DNA of 64,000 nt from JAGBWK01 sp964544595 (GCA_964544595.1 CAZJBM010000001.1:1-64000); one strand, 5' to 3'. Positions 34,949 to 43,816 are shown, numbered from the stretch's first letter. Numbers and translations are program-made. Notes: generated from the letters alone by a model not told the origin.

Positions 34949-35416
34949 CTATTTTGAAAGTTCGTCGGCGGAGTAAGTGAAGTTGACCGCAACGGTGTCG
35001 TAGGAGAATATCTCGTCGGGCTTGAAGAAACGAGCCACCTCGATGAGACCGTTCTCTGGAGAGTCGGAGGCGTGGATGATGTTTTCCTGGCCGCTCATGC
35101 CGTAGTCGCCGCGGATAGTGCCTGGGGCAGCAAGGCGGGAGTTGGTCACGCCTGTCATGGAGCGGATCACAGCAACGGCATCAAGGCCTTCGAGACACAT
35201 GACCACAACCGGGGATGCCATCATCGATTTGAGAATCAAGGGGAAAAACGGGCGGTCGACGAGGTGGGCGTAGTGCTCGCGAAGGATTTTCTCGTCGAGC
35301 TGCATCATTTTCATGCCAGCAATGCGTAGGCCTTTAAGCTGAAAGCGCTCGATAATAGGCCCGATGAGGCAACGCTGCACTCCGGAGGGCTTTATGATGA
35401 CAAGAGATTTTTCCAT
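34949..35416 (-). CDS. ndk: Nucleoside diphosphate kinase
   Basis: It transfers the gamma phosphate between nucleoside triphosphates and diphosphates. The 155 residues match the family from MEKSLVIIKPSGV on. The phospho-histidine is His115 in ENIIHASDS, and the nucleotide-binding residues RPFF, TNSR and GTIRGDYG are in place. The product is about 10-15 residues longer than the shortest bacterial Ndk, as in other Bacteroidota. Single gene with a -7 box at 35469-35476. Confidence 0.97.
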   Translation of the reverse strand: MEKSLVIIKPSGVQRCLIGPIIERFQLKGLRIAGMKMMQLDEKILREHYAHLVDRPFFPLILKSMMASPVVVMCLEGLDAVAVIRSMTGVTNSRLAAPGTIRGDYGMSGQENIIHASDSPENGLIEVARFFKPDEIFSYDTVAVNFTYSADELSK

Positions 35417-35468
35417 TATTTGCTGTGTTTTTTACCTGTAAGGAAAGCATCTTTCGGGCTTCCGGTTA

Positions 35469-35476
35469 CAAAGTTA
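35469..35476 (-). promoter_or_regulatory. -7 box of ndk
   Basis: Minus strand TAACTTTG, a perfect match, 52 nt before the ATG. No TTTG is seen at the usual distance. Confidence 0.5.
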
Positions 35477-35631
35477 GTAAAAAAACGGCGACGCGCAGCC
35501 ATCGCAAGTTATAAAAAATGCTAATATAGCGAATGAATGTTAAATTTGTGTTGTGCCTTATCTTGGTGATGAACAGCAAGATACGAGGTTTTTATGTTGT
35601 ATAGCATGGTTTTGGTTTAGTTTTTTTAACG

Positions 35632-37722
35632 TCAGCTTATCAGCGAGAAGTCGATCTGACGATTGAAAATCGCGGAAAGCATCATTGCCGCCAGGCGGTT
35701 CTCAGGGAGGGTGAGGGAGGGGTCACGGTCGAGAACTGAGTCGGCCGCGTCGCGGGCCATCTGAACGATCTGGCCGTCGGTGGCGAGGTTGGCAATAGAG
35801 AGGTTAAAGGCTATGCCGCTCTGCATGGTGCCTTCGAGGTCGCCGGGGCCTCGCATCTTGAGGTCGGCTTCAGCGATCTGGAAGCCGTCGGTGGTGGAGG
35901 TCATGAGCTCAAGGCGTTTGCGGGTGTCGCGGGCTATTTCGTGTTTAGACATTAGTATGCAGTAGCTCTGGCCTTCGCCTCGGCCCACACGTCCGCGGAG
36001 CTGGTGAAGCTGGGATAGGCCGAATCGCTCCGCGTTTTCAATTACCATAGTAGTGGCGTTGGGGACGTTTACGCCAACCTCGATGACGGTTGTGGCCACG
36101 AGGATGTCGGCCTTATGGGTGGCGAAGAGGTTCATTTGGTAATCCTTCTCGGCGGGTTTCATACGGCCATGAACAAAGGCCACTCGGTAGCTCGGAAAGG
36201 TCTCGCAGATGGTCTGATAGCCGTCTTCGAGGCTTTTCAGGTCGAGCTTCTCGTTCTCTTTGATCAGGGGGTAGACGATATAGGCTTGACGGCCTGCGCG
36301 GAGTTGAGCGCCGATGGACTTATAGACGTCGAAACGGCGGTCTTCGTATCGGAGGAGGGTGACGATAGGCTTGCGGCCAGGGGGAAGTTCGTCGATCACG
36401 GAGACGTCGAGGTCGCCGTAGACGGTCATGGCGAGGGTGCGGGGAATAGGCGTGGCGGTCATTACGAGCACGTGGGGCGGGGTTGTGTTCTTGACCCAGA
36501 GCTTCGAGCGCTGAACTACGCCGAATCGATGCTGCTCGTCGATAACGGCGAATCCGAGGTTGCGGAATTTAACGCGCTCTTCGACCACGGCGTGGGTGCC
36601 GATAAGGATGTGGAGTGAGCCGTCGGCGAGTTGCTCGTCGATAATGTCGCGCTGCTTTTTGGGAGTGGAGCCGGTCAGTAGCTTGACGTTGACGCCGATA
36701 GGGGCGACCATGCGCGAGATGGTCTCGAAATGTTGAGTGGCGAGAATCTCGGTAGGCGCCATAAGGCAAGCCTGGCAGCCGTTGTCGAGCGCGATAAGCA
36801 TACATAGCAGGGCCACGAGAGTCTTGCCGGAGCCGACGTCGCCCTGCAGGAGACGGTTCATCTGCCGGCCTGACCCCATGTCGGCCCTTATTTCCTTGAT
36901 CACTCGCTTCTGGGCTCCGGTGAGTTCAAACGGCAACTGATTGAAGTAGAAAGAGTTGAAGTAGTTGCCGATATGGGGAAAACGCTGACCGTTGAGCACC
37001 CTTGATCGGGAGCGGCTGTAACGGCGCAAATTCAGCTGCAGGAGAAACAGCTCCTCGAATTTGAGACGGAAGCGGGCGGCGTTGAGCTCGGCGGTTGATT
37101 TGGGGTTGTGGACGATGCGGAGGGCCTGAAGGGCAGGGATGAGCTTATACCGGGCGATGATGTCGGGGGGGATGGGATCGGAGAGGCGGGTGAGGGTGCT
37201 CAGGAGGGTCTGCACCCAGGTGAAAAACGTTTTGGAATTGATGCCGCGGTTGCGGGCTTTCTCTGTCAGGGGGTAAATGCCCCGTAGACCCTGCGTGGCC
37301 CCGATCGAAGAGCTGGTGTCGACTTCTGGGTGCACCATGCTCCAGCGGCCATTGAAGTTGGAGGGCTTGCCGAAGAGGATGTACTCGCTGCCTACGTGAT
37401 AATGCTCCTGAAGCTCGCGGATACGGTTGAACCAAACGATTTCCATTGTCGCGCGGCCGTCGGAGAACAGCCCTACGAGACGCCGCTTCGCGCCCTCGCC
37501 CTGAATGGAGAAGGAAACGAATCGACCCTTAATCTGAACGTAGGGCATCTCGCCGGAGAGCGAGGCGATGGGGTAGATCTGCGAGCGGTCGATGTAGTGA
37601 GAAGGGAAATGGTGGAGGAGGTCGTGATACGTGCGTATGCCGAACTCCGAAGCGAGGAGCTCGGCGCGCTTGGGGCCTACGCCTTTGAGGTATTTCACAT
37701 CAGTTCGCAGAAGAGGTATCAC
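35632..37722 (-). CDS. recG: ATP-dependent DNA helicase RecG
   Basis: RecG reverses stalled forks and moves branched DNA. The 696 residues include the N-terminal wedge/OB region (VGPKRAELLASEFGIRTYHDLLHHFP), the helicase core with Walker A GDVGSGKTLVAL (about 298-310), the DEQH box IDEQHRFGV, motif III VMTATPIPRTLAMT, the C-terminal helicase half with VATTVIEVGVNVPNAT and the QxxGRxGR segment LHQLRGRVGRG, and the RecG wedge-linked end. The length is standard. It lies 38 nt after ispD on the same strand and is probably co-transcribed. Confidence 0.97.
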   Translation of the reverse strand: MIPLLRTDVKYLKGVGPKRAELLASEFGIRTYHDLLHHFPSHYIDRSQIYPIASLSGEMPYVQIKGRFVSFSIQGEGAKRRLVGLFSDGRATMEIVWFNRIRELQEHYHVGSEYILFGKPSNFNGRWSMVHPEVDTSSSIGATQGLRGIYPLTEKARNRGINSKTFFTWVQTLLSTLTRLSDPIPPDIIARYKLIPALQALRIVHNPKSTAELNAARFRLKFEELFLLQLNLRRYSRSRSRVLNGQRFPHIGNYFNSFYFNQLPFELTGAQKRVIKEIRADMGSGRQMNRLLQGDVGSGKTLVALLCMLIALDNGCQACLMAPTEILATQHFETISRMVAPIGVNVKLLTGSTPKKQRDIIDEQLADGSLHILIGTHAVVEERVKFRNLGFAVIDEQHRFGVVQRSKLWVKNTTPPHVLVMTATPIPRTLAMTVYGDLDVSVIDELPPGRKPIVTLLRYEDRRFDVYKSIGAQLRAGRQAYIVYPLIKENEKLDLKSLEDGYQTICETFPSYRVAFVHGRMKPAEKDYQMNLFATHKADILVATTVIEVGVNVPNATTMVIENAERFGLSQLHQLRGRVGRGEGQSYCILMSKHEIARDTRKRLELMTSTTDGFQIAEADLKMRGPGDLEGTMQSGIAFNLSIANLATDGQIVQMARDAADSVLDRDPSLTLPENRLAAMMLSAIFNRQIDFSLIS

Positions 37723-37760
37723 GGCAGTCGGGTGGTGGGGGATTTACGAAGAGGGGGGGG

Positions 37761-38468
37761 CTATCGGTCGTGTCGGGTGCTCTGGTTGAGAATCGCTTCG
37801 GCTATAGCCAGGTCGATAGGATTGGTGACTTTGATGTTCGACGGCTCGCCTGGGGAGAGGCGTATTTTGCGAAGCCCGGCGGCTTCGGCGAGCGACGCGT
37901 CGTCGGTGTATCCCATCGCGCCGCAGCGAATGTAGGCGTCGCGGAGCTGACCGAGGCGGAAGGATTGCGGAGTCTGCACAGCGACGTATTTGCTTCGGTC
38001 GGTGCTGTGGTGCTTACCGTCGACGAGCGAGCGGAGGGAATCAGTCACCGAGACGACCGGGATAATGCCGTCGGAGTCTGCGGGGATGATTGTTAGCGAC
38101 TTGTAGAGACTGGGTGTGGCTAATGGACGCGCTCCGTCATGGATCATGACTGTAGACGCGGGATCGGCTCCTGAATGGTATAGGTAATCGAGTGCGTTGC
38201 TGACCGATTCGCCGCGCGACGCGCCTCCGTATACTACCCGCGGGGAGTCGAACCCGTGTTGAGCGCATAGGTCGTGCCAGAAACGGTCCATCTTCTTGTC
38301 GATAACCAAAACAATGTTGCTGAGGCCGATAGCATCGGCCATCCGCGTGATGGTGGTGAAAAGCAGGGGCTTGCCGCCGAGGTCGCAGAATTGTTTAGGT
38401 GTTCTCGAGCCGAAGCGGTTGCCGCTGCCGGCTGCGACGATGATTCCGTAGATACTGTTAGAGGCCAT
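37761..38468 (-). CDS. ispD: 2-C-methyl-D-erythritol 4-phosphate cytidylyltransferase
   Basis: The third step of the MEP isoprenoid pathway: MEP plus CTP gives CDP-methylerythritol. The 235 residues show the nucleotidyltransferase start IYGIIVAAGSGNRFG (CTP binding), TPKQF, IHDGARPLA (family signature near 105) and TDDASLAEAAG. It shares the pathway with dxs at 11-13 kb. It has its own perfect promoter (38539-38569) and leads into recG. Confidence 0.96.
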   Translation of the reverse strand: MASNSIYGIIVAAGSGNRFGSRTPKQFCDLGGKPLLFTTITRMADAIGLSNIVLVIDKKMDRFWHDLCAQHGFDSPRVVYGGASRGESVSNALDYLYHSGADPASTVMIHDGARPLATPSLYKSLTIIPADSDGIIPVVSVTDSLRSLVDGKHHSTDRSKYVAVQTPQSFRLGQLRDAYIRCGAMGYTDDASLAEAAGLRKIRLSPGEPSNIKVTNPIDLAIAEAILNQSTRHDR

Positions 38469-38538
38469 TGCTTGAAAATTTGGGCTTAAATTGTAAGTGC
38501 GGATAGAATGATTGGTTTGTAAGTGATGATTTACAATG

Positions 38539-38569
38539 CAAAATTAATGAATTGCGGATGAAAAACAAA
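38539..38569 (-). promoter_or_regulatory. Promoter of ispD-recG
   Basis: Minus strand TTTG (38566-38569), 19 nt, TAATTTTG (38539-38546). A perfect match. Leader of about 65 nt before ATG 38468. Confidence 0.82.
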
Positions 38570-38606
38570 ATCTTATCGCACTTCATATTCGGCCAGGGGA
38601 GAGTAT

Positions 38607-38650
38607 AAACCATAAAAAGGAGCATCTCACGACGCTCCTTTTTATGGTTT
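38607..38650 (-). terminator. Strong terminator hairpin of the candidate small RNA
   Basis: AAACCATAAAAAGGAGC (38607-38623) pairs perfectly with GCTCCTTTTTATGGTTT (38634-38650) across a 10-nt loop. The stem contains an A5/T5 tract, so the T-run falls at the 3' arm in either direction. Confidence 0.85.
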
Positions 38651-38694
38651 CCAATAGGTACAATTTCTAAGGTAAAAAAGATTGTTTTAGGTTT
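38607..38694 (-). ncRNA. Candidate small RNA between lpxH and ispD
   Basis: A self-contained unit on the minus strand: a perfect promoter (38701-38733), a body of about 45 nt, and a 17-bp terminator hairpin (38607-38650). No start codon plus frame of note lies inside. The ispD gene downstream has its own promoter at 38539-38569, after the terminator, so this unit need not be the ispD leader. Inside the body ACAAT and ATTGT can pair. No known RNA family is recognised. The other reading is an attenuated leader of ispD. Ends are inferred from the signals. Confidence 0.5.
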
Positions 38695-38700
38695 GTGATG

Positions 38701-38733
38701 CAAAGGTAGTCCTTTTGATGGGGTGTTTCCAAA
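38701..38733 (-). promoter_or_regulatory. Promoter of the candidate small RNA
   Basis: Minus strand TTTG (38730-38733), 21 nt, TACCTTTG (38701-38708). Both boxes are perfect; start expected near 38694. Confidence 0.8.
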
Positions 38734-38884
38734 TCTTTTTATATGTTTAGAAACATATTTTTGAAACAACAAATCGGGTGAATGGTCGATTGTGCGGTGT
38801 TAATACAGTGATATAAAGCGTATTATGATACTTACGATACAAAAGGCGGATTTTATAAAAATTTGTTAAAATCGCTATTTTGTC

Positions 38885-39631
38885 TTACAAAAGGCTAAAA
38901 TCAACGCGTAAAAGGGCGAATTTCGAGCCGTCGAACACACCGTATGAAAAATTTGTAAGCCAGTCGCCGAGAATCACAGCGCGGGTATGGGGGCCGATTT
39001 TCTCGTCGAACATCACGTGGCGGTGACCGAAAACGAAGAAGTCGATCGAGGGGTCGGTTTCGAGCGTTTCGCGGGCGAAACGTATCATCGTGTCGTCGGC
39101 GGGATTGAACGCCGGGTCGCTGTCGTTGGCGCGGCTGTGGGTCGACCAACCGTGGGCAAAAGGTATTGTCCAGCGGGGGTGAATACCTGAGTAGAGTTTC
39201 TGGCAAACACGATTGCGAAAAATAGATCTGATTAACTTAAAGCCGAAATCGAGCTTGCCGACGCCGTCGCCGTGGGTTATATAGAAGTTTTTGCCGAGAA
39301 TGGTTTTCTGCAAAGCTCCGTCGACCACAGTCAAGCCGATTTCGTCGCGGAGATAGTCAAACAGCCATATATCGTGGTTGCCGATAAGCCAGGTTATCTT
39401 CACGCCGGCGTCGGCCATTTCGGCGAGTTGGCCGAAGAATCTCACGTAGCCGCGAGGCACCACCGTCTTGTATTCAAACCAATAGTCGAGTATGTCGCCG
39501 ACAAGATATAGCTCGCCCGCATCGGGGGCGATAGATTTCAAAAAGCTGACTATCTCCCGCTCACGCGCGTGTTCATTAATAATATAACGCGCGCCTAAGT
39601 GAAGGTCGGATATGAAGTATGCTTTTTTCAT
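38885..39631 (-). CDS. lpxH: LpxH-type UDP-2,3-diacylglucosamine diphosphatase
   Basis: It makes lipid X from UDP-2,3-diacylglucosamine in lipid A synthesis at the inner membrane. The 248-residue calcineurin-like phosphoesterase has the metal motifs ISDLHLG (Asp9, His11), GDILDYWFEY, GNHDIW, ITHGDGVG and FGHRH in the right order. The WFEY after the second motif is typical of LpxH-like enzymes. It follows the MIP18-family gene by 14 nt. Assignment to LpxH rather than another metallophosphatase rests on the motif set only. Confidence 0.85.
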   Translation of the reverse strand: MKKAYFISDLHLGARYIINEHAREREIVSFLKSIAPDAGELYLVGDILDYWFEYKTVVPRGYVRFFGQLAEMADAGVKITWLIGNHDIWLFDYLRDEIGLTVVDGALQKTILGKNFYITHGDGVGKLDFGFKLIRSIFRNRVCQKLYSGIHPRWTIPFAHGWSTHSRANDSDPAFNPADDTMIRFARETLETDPSIDFFVFGHRHVMFDEKIGPHTRAVILGDWLTNFSYGVFDGSKFALLRVDFSLL

Positions 39632-39645
39632 CGGCTGCGAGGAGC

Positions 39646-39966
39646 TTAAAGGAAGCCGAGCTCAAGCTTGGCCTCTTCGCTCATCATGTCTTTATTCCAT
39701 TCAGGCTCAAACACGAGGTTGATAGTGACGCTTTTTATGCCTTCGATTGATTCGAGCTTAATGCGGGCGTCCTCGATGATGAAGTCGGCCATAGGGCACG
39801 ACGGGGCTGTCATGGTCATGTCGACGGTGAGATGGGCGTCGTCGTCGATGTCGATTTTATATACGAGACCAAGGCTATAGATGTCGACCGGGATTTCCGG
39901 GTCGTAGACCATGCGGAGCATGTCGATAACCTTCTCTTCGAGCTGTAACTTTTCTTCAGATGTCAT
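39646..39966 (-). CDS. MIP18/DUF59 family metal-sulfur cluster assembly protein
   Basis: A small protein related to SufT and PaaD, thought to help Fe-S cluster maturation. ATG 39966 is chosen: a longer frame to 40014 would include a perfect -7 box (39990-39997). The 106-residue product has VIDMLRMVYDPEIPVDIYSLGL, the DPEIPVDIYxLGL motif of the family, and TMTAPSCPMADF with the conserved cysteine, ending in VNLVFEPEWNKDMMSEEAK. It is first gene of a unit with lpxH. Confidence 0.9.
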   Translation of the reverse strand: MTSEEKLQLEEKVIDMLRMVYDPEIPVDIYSLGLVYKIDIDDDAHLTVDMTMTAPSCPMADFIIEDARIKLESIEGIKSVTINLVFEPEWNKDMMSEEAKLELGFL

Positions 39967-39989
39967 TTTGTCAATTGGTATATCTACAA

Positions 39990-39997
39990 CAAAGTTA
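39990..39997 (-). promoter_or_regulatory. -7 box of the MIP18-lpxH unit
   Basis: Minus strand TAACTTTG, 24 nt before ATG 39966. It decides the start of the MIP18-family gene. No exact TTTG upstream. Confidence 0.5.
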
Positions 39998-40060
39998 CGA
40001 AATTTCTCATTCAATAAGAAAATATTTGAAGATTTTCGGGATTATGTTGCGAAAAATGCG

Positions 40061-40068
40061 TATTTTTG
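40061..40068 (+). promoter_or_regulatory. -7 box of the outer-membrane barrel gene
   Basis: TATTTTTG, perfect match, 33 nt before ATG 40101. The upstream box is not clear. Confidence 0.5.
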
Positions 40069-40100
40069 CATCAGTCAGAAATATTCAACCATTTAACAGT

Positions 40101-40679
40101 ATGAAATCGTTCAAAAAAATTCTTGTGGCTATAGCATTGATTATGGCTGTGGCTGTGCCCGCATCAGCGCAATTCCGTTTCGGTATCAAGGCCGGAGCGA
40201 CTATCAACAAGCTTAGCTTTGACAAAGAAGTGCTCAACTCCGACAACCGCACCGGTTTCACCGGCGGTATCATGGCAGAGTTCACCGCCCCCATTATCGG
40301 CATCGGCATGGACGCATCGGTGCTTTACGCCAACCGCTCGATAGAATTCGGCGACGAGCATAAGACCCGCAGCTATATCGATATTCCCCTCAACCTGAAA
40401 TACAAGCTCGGTCTCCCCGGTATCGGCAAAATCGTGGCTCCGTTTGTCACCACAGGCCCCGACTTCTCGTTCCTTTGCTCGAAGAAGAACATCGAAAACT
40501 CGATTAAAAACAAGAGCTTCGACTTCGCCTGGAACTTCGGCCTCGGCGTTCAGCTTTTCAACCACCTGCAGGTTGCGGCCAACTACGGTCTCGGTATCTC
40601 AAATTCAGTCTCGGGCAACGACGCTATGTATGACAGCAAGAACCGCACCTGGACTGTGACAGCCGCTTGGCTATTCTAA
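40101..40679 (+). CDS. Outer-membrane beta-barrel protein, PorT-like
   Basis: ATG 40101 gives the signal peptide MKSFKKILVAIALIMAVAVPASAQ; the longer frame from 39960 crosses the promoter. The 192-residue product is built of alternating amphipathic strands (FRFGIKAGATINKLSF, YIDIPLNLKYKLG, FAWNFGLGVQLFNHLQVAANYGLG in parts) and ends in the outer-membrane signature aromatic WLF. It matches the general outer-membrane beta-barrel family that includes PorT. Specific function is unknown. Its stop touches the stop of the convergent gene at 40680. Confidence 0.85.
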   Translation: MKSFKKILVAIALIMAVAVPASAQFRFGIKAGATINKLSFDKEVLNSDNRTGFTGGIMAEFTAPIIGIGMDASVLYANRSIEFGDEHKTRSYIDIPLNLKYKLGLPGIGKIVAPFVTTGPDFSFLCSKKNIENSIKNKSFDFAWNFGLGVQLFNHLQVAANYGLGISNSVSGNDAMYDSKNRTWTVTAAWLF

Positions 40680-41330
40680 TCACTCGATCACAAAGAGGCC
40701 AATAGCTCTGGCTCGGCCTATAACATCACCCATAATGGCGAGGTAGTCATCAGAATTGATTACCTTGCCATTAATATTTATATCACCTTTGCGCACCAAG
40801 TCGCCGGCTATCATGTCGGAGAGGCTTCCGCGGAGGTCATAGAGTCCGGTAAAAGCGGGATCGGCCTCGCCGATTTTCGCGTAAAGCGAATATAGCATCG
40901 AAGCGAGGAGAATCATTATTGCGGTGGCATGATCGGAGAGAAAATCGTCGAGAGCGCCGCTTGCCTGACATCGCTCCATAAACTTGTTAAGCGACAGAAT
41001 CGCGTAAAGCGGTATATTCAAGACACTTTCCTGAACTTGCAGCGAGTCGGTGAGACTCCCGCCAGAGCGCATGAGCATGAGCATGGAAGTTGAGAAGCAG
41101 GTGTCGACCGCTCCGGCCATAAAAAGGGCTTCGGCGTGAAGGGCCCCGATACGGTTGCTTGCGCAAAGGGCGTCGACGGCAGGGAGATGCGCGTTGACCA
41201 GCGAGGTCCATTGGGCATCGGATATGGCTAAAGCTTCCCCCGTCAGTCGCACAGCTTCGTTGAACTCGCCGCTGTCGACCAGCGCATTGTATTCCTTCTC
41301 GATGTCTATGAAATTAACGTCTTGATTCAT
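40680..41330 (-). CDS. Uncharacterised helical protein
   Basis: The 216 residues are mostly helical, with no signal peptide and no motif I recognise. The N-terminal half (FIDIEKEYNALVDSGEFNEAVRLTGEAL) looks like a TPR-type helical hairpin. A hydrophobic stretch (HATAIMILLASMLYSLYAK, about 132-150) could be a buried helix or a single membrane pass. Coding character is good (codon use matches its neighbours), and it ends exactly where the convergent barrel gene ends, without an intervening terminator. Function unknown. Confidence 0.75.
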   Translation of the reverse strand: MNQDVNFIDIEKEYNALVDSGEFNEAVRLTGEALAISDAQWTSLVNAHLPAVDALCASNRIGALHAEALFMAGAVDTCFSTSMLMLMRSGGSLTDSLQVQESVLNIPLYAILSLNKFMERCQASGALDDFLSDHATAIMILLASMLYSLYAKIGEADPAFTGLYDLRGSLSDMIAGDLVRKGDININGKVINSDDYLAIMGDVIGRARAIGLFVIE

Positions 41331-41423
41331 TGTTGTTATTGCTTTGACGACGCGAAGTTACTCAATATTACGTTCATAGTCAATCTTTCGACAGGCTTGC
41401 GCAGGTAAATCAGAAAATTTTCT

Positions 41424-41431
41424 TAACTTTG
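41424..41431 (+). promoter_or_regulatory. -7 box before the TPP riboswitch
   Basis: TAACTTTG, perfect match. The predicted start is near 41438, inside a small hairpin (CGGCAAA 41435-41441 / TTTGCCG 41447-41453) just upstream of the riboswitch. Confidence 0.55.
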
Positions 41432-41456
41432 CGGCGGCAAAAAGAGTTTGCCGAAA

Positions 41457-41547
41457 TTAGTTATAGGTGTGCGTTGCCGACAGCGACGCTGAGATCATAA
41501 CCTTAGAACCTGATCCGGGTAATACCGGCGTAGAGAAATTAACTAAC
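41457..41547 (+). promoter_or_regulatory. TPP riboswitch (THI element)
   Basis: It senses thiamine pyrophosphate and represses the downstream uptake genes. The conserved blocks are present: CTGAGA (41489-41494), ACCTGATC (41508-41515), TAATACC (41520-41526) and GCGTAGAGAA (consensus GCGTAGGGAA). A P1 helix can form between TTAGTTA (41457-41463) and TAACTAA (41540-41546). The 3' strand of P1 ends two bases before the ATG at 41549, so ligand-stabilised P1 would hide the initiation region. No terminator follows, which points to translational control. Confidence 0.93.
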
Positions 41548-41548
41548 T

Positions 41549-43813
41549 ATGGTAAAAAGAAAAAACCGCGCAAGCGCGACAGCGCTTCGCATCGCAGCAG
41601 CCACGGCGGCTGTATGCGCGTTTCAACCAGTGTACGGCGCCGAGAGCGAAGCGGCGGCAGATTCATTGAGTCTTAAACTGAACGAAGTTGAGGTGATGGC
41701 CAACCGCGCGTCATCGCGCTCGCCGATAGCGTTCACCAACGTCGAGAAATCAGAAATCGAGAAATCAAACACCGGCCGCGACGTTCCCTATCTTCTTGGC
41801 TTGACCCCTTCGATAGTGGCGGCGAGCGATGCCGGCGGCGGAATAGGCTACACGTCGATGCGCGTAAGAGGCTCTGATGCCTCTCGCATAAATGTGACTG
41901 CCAACGGTATACCTATCAATGATCCTGAAAGTCATCGCGTGTATTGGGTCAATATGCCCGACTTGGCTTCGTCGTTGCGCGACATACAGATACAACGCGG
42001 AGTCGGCACGTCGACAAATGGCGCGGGCGCGTTCGGCGCGAGTATCAATATGATTACCGACGCTCCGTCGGAAAGTCCTTACGCCGAGCTGTCGAGCTCT
42101 TACGGATCGTATAATTCTAATAAGGAGTCGCTTAGGGTAGGCTCAGGCTTGCTTGGCGACCATTGGACAATCGACGCCCGCTTGAGCCATGTGGGGTCTG
42201 ACGGATATATCGATCGCGCGTTCTCTAAGCTATGGAGCTATTTCGGGCAATTGGCTTACAGCGCCGGGGGCACATCGATTAAATTCGTGGCCTTTGGCGG
42301 CAAGGAGCAAACCTATATGGCGTGGGATTATGCTTCGAAGGAGGAGATGGCGCTTTATGGCCGTCGATACAACCCTTGCGGCCGTTATACGGCTTCCGAC
42401 GGGTCGACGCGATTTTATAGCGACCAGACTGACAATTTTATTCAGCATCATTTCCAACTTCTGCTGAGTCAGCACCTTTCGGATAAGTGGCATCTTTCGG
42501 CGGCATTGCATTATACCGACGACAACGGATATTACAATCAGTATAAGACAAAGCGCACGCTTGTGGAATATGGCCTTGAACCATATTTCTTGCCCGACGG
42601 CACTGAAATCACTAAATCTGACCTTGTGCGCCTGAAATATAACCGAAATCATTTCGGCGGGGGATTAGTGACGCTGCGTTATCTTTACGGACGATTGGAC
42701 GCTACGGCGTCGGCAGCCGTCAATTATTTTCAAGGCAACCATTTCGGGGAAATCGACTGGGTGCGTAATTATGTAGGCCCGATCAATCCCCGCCAGGAAT
42801 ACTACCGTAACCGAGGGGAGAAATGGGACGCCAACTTCTACGCGCGGGCTAATTATGATTTCGGGTCAGGTCTGTCGGCGTATCTCGATCTTCAGTATCG
42901 TCATATCGATTATACTATCAATGGCGTGAGCGATAACTACGACTGGAATATAGGCGCGTTGACGAAACTTAATGTAGATCAGCTATACAATTTCTTCAAC
43001 CCCAAAGCTGGGGTGAACTGGACCAACGGGGCGCATAGAGCCTACGCTTCGTGGAGCGTGGCGCATAAGGAACCGGTGCGCGATAATTTCACCGACGGCG
43101 ACCCTGGCCGTTACCCTACGGCAGAGCGTCTATTTGACTATGAGGCCGGATATAACTACGATGCGCGGCTTTTCAGTGTCGGCCTCGGGCTGTATTATAT
43201 GGACTATAAGGACCAACTCGTTACTACCGGTCAGTTGTCAGATACAGGCAACGCACTCAGTGTCAACGTTCCGCGGAGCTATCGCGCAGGCATTGAGCTG
43301 CAAGGGGCACTGCGCCCGCTGAGCTGGTTTGACTGGCAAATCAACGCGACTATTTCCCGTAACCGTATACGCGATTTCGTGGAATATATCTATGAGGACG
43401 GCTGGACTAATCCTATCACCATAAATTGTGGTGACACCCCGATAGCCTTCTCTCCGTCGTTCACCCTCAACAACGCGTTCTCGTTTCACCATCGCGGTAT
43501 CGACGCGCAGATAGTGTCGCACTACGTCTCGAAGCAGTATATGAACAACGCGGGATCGGAGGAGACGGTTTTAGACCCATATTTCGTGACCGACCTGCAC
43601 GCCGGCTACACCTTCAAGAATCTGCGTGGACTGAAAAAACTACGCATAGGGGTGTCGGTGTATAATGTTTTCAGCGAGAAGTATTTCAGCAACGGATACT
43701 CCGCTGCTGAATACACGATAGGTAGCGGCGGCGAGAAAATAATCACTCGCTATGCCGGATATGCCGCGCAGGCTCCCGCTAACTTCATGGCAATGGTCAC
43801 TATAAATTTCTAA
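41549..43813 (+). CDS. TonB-dependent receptor, probably for thiamine
   Basis: An outer-membrane active transporter. The 754 residues include an export signal (MVKRKNRASATALRIAAATA), a plug domain (about 45-175: SPIAFTNVEKSEIEKSN, VRGSDASRINVTANGIPIND) and a 22-strand barrel ending in an aromatic C-terminus (MAMVTINF). The substrate is inferred from context: a TPP riboswitch directly upstream and a PnuC-type vitamin permease 4 nt downstream. It needs the Ton motor encoded at 23-27 kb. A CarboxypepD-like extension typical of SusC proteins is not seen. Confidence 0.92.
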   Translation: MVKRKNRASATALRIAAATAAVCAFQPVYGAESEAAADSLSLKLNEVEVMANRASSRSPIAFTNVEKSEIEKSNTGRDVPYLLGLTPSIVAASDAGGGIGYTSMRVRGSDASRINVTANGIPINDPESHRVYWVNMPDLASSLRDIQIQRGVGTSTNGAGAFGASINMITDAPSESPYAELSSSYGSYNSNKESLRVGSGLLGDHWTIDARLSHVGSDGYIDRAFSKLWSYFGQLAYSAGGTSIKFVAFGGKEQTYMAWDYASKEEMALYGRRYNPCGRYTASDGSTRFYSDQTDNFIQHHFQLLLSQHLSDKWHLSAALHYTDDNGYYNQYKTKRTLVEYGLEPYFLPDGTEITKSDLVRLKYNRNHFGGGLVTLRYLYGRLDATASAAVNYFQGNHFGEIDWVRNYVGPINPRQEYYRNRGEKWDANFYARANYDFGSGLSAYLDLQYRHIDYTINGVSDNYDWNIGALTKLNVDQLYNFFNPKAGVNWTNGAHRAYASWSVAHKEPVRDNFTDGDPGRYPTAERLFDYEAGYNYDARLFSVGLGLYYMDYKDQLVTTGQLSDTGNALSVNVPRSYRAGIELQGALRPLSWFDWQINATISRNRIRDFVEYIYEDGWTNPITINCGDTPIAFSPSFTLNNAFSFHHRGIDAQIVSHYVSKQYMNNAGSEETVLDPYFVTDLHAGYTFKNLRGLKKLRIGVSVYNVFSEKYFSNGYSAAEYTIGSGGEKIITRYAGYAAQAPANFMAMVTINF

Positions 43814-43816
43814 CGT

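Noticed and set aside
35528..35610. Possible small RNA on the plus strand (TAAATTTG box and TATCTTG/CAAGATA hairpin)
   Set aside because: There is no TTTG at the right distance and no T-run directly after the hairpin.
38458..38772. 104-codon ORF upstream of ispD
   Set aside because: It spans two perfect promoters and a 17-bp terminator and shows no coding character.
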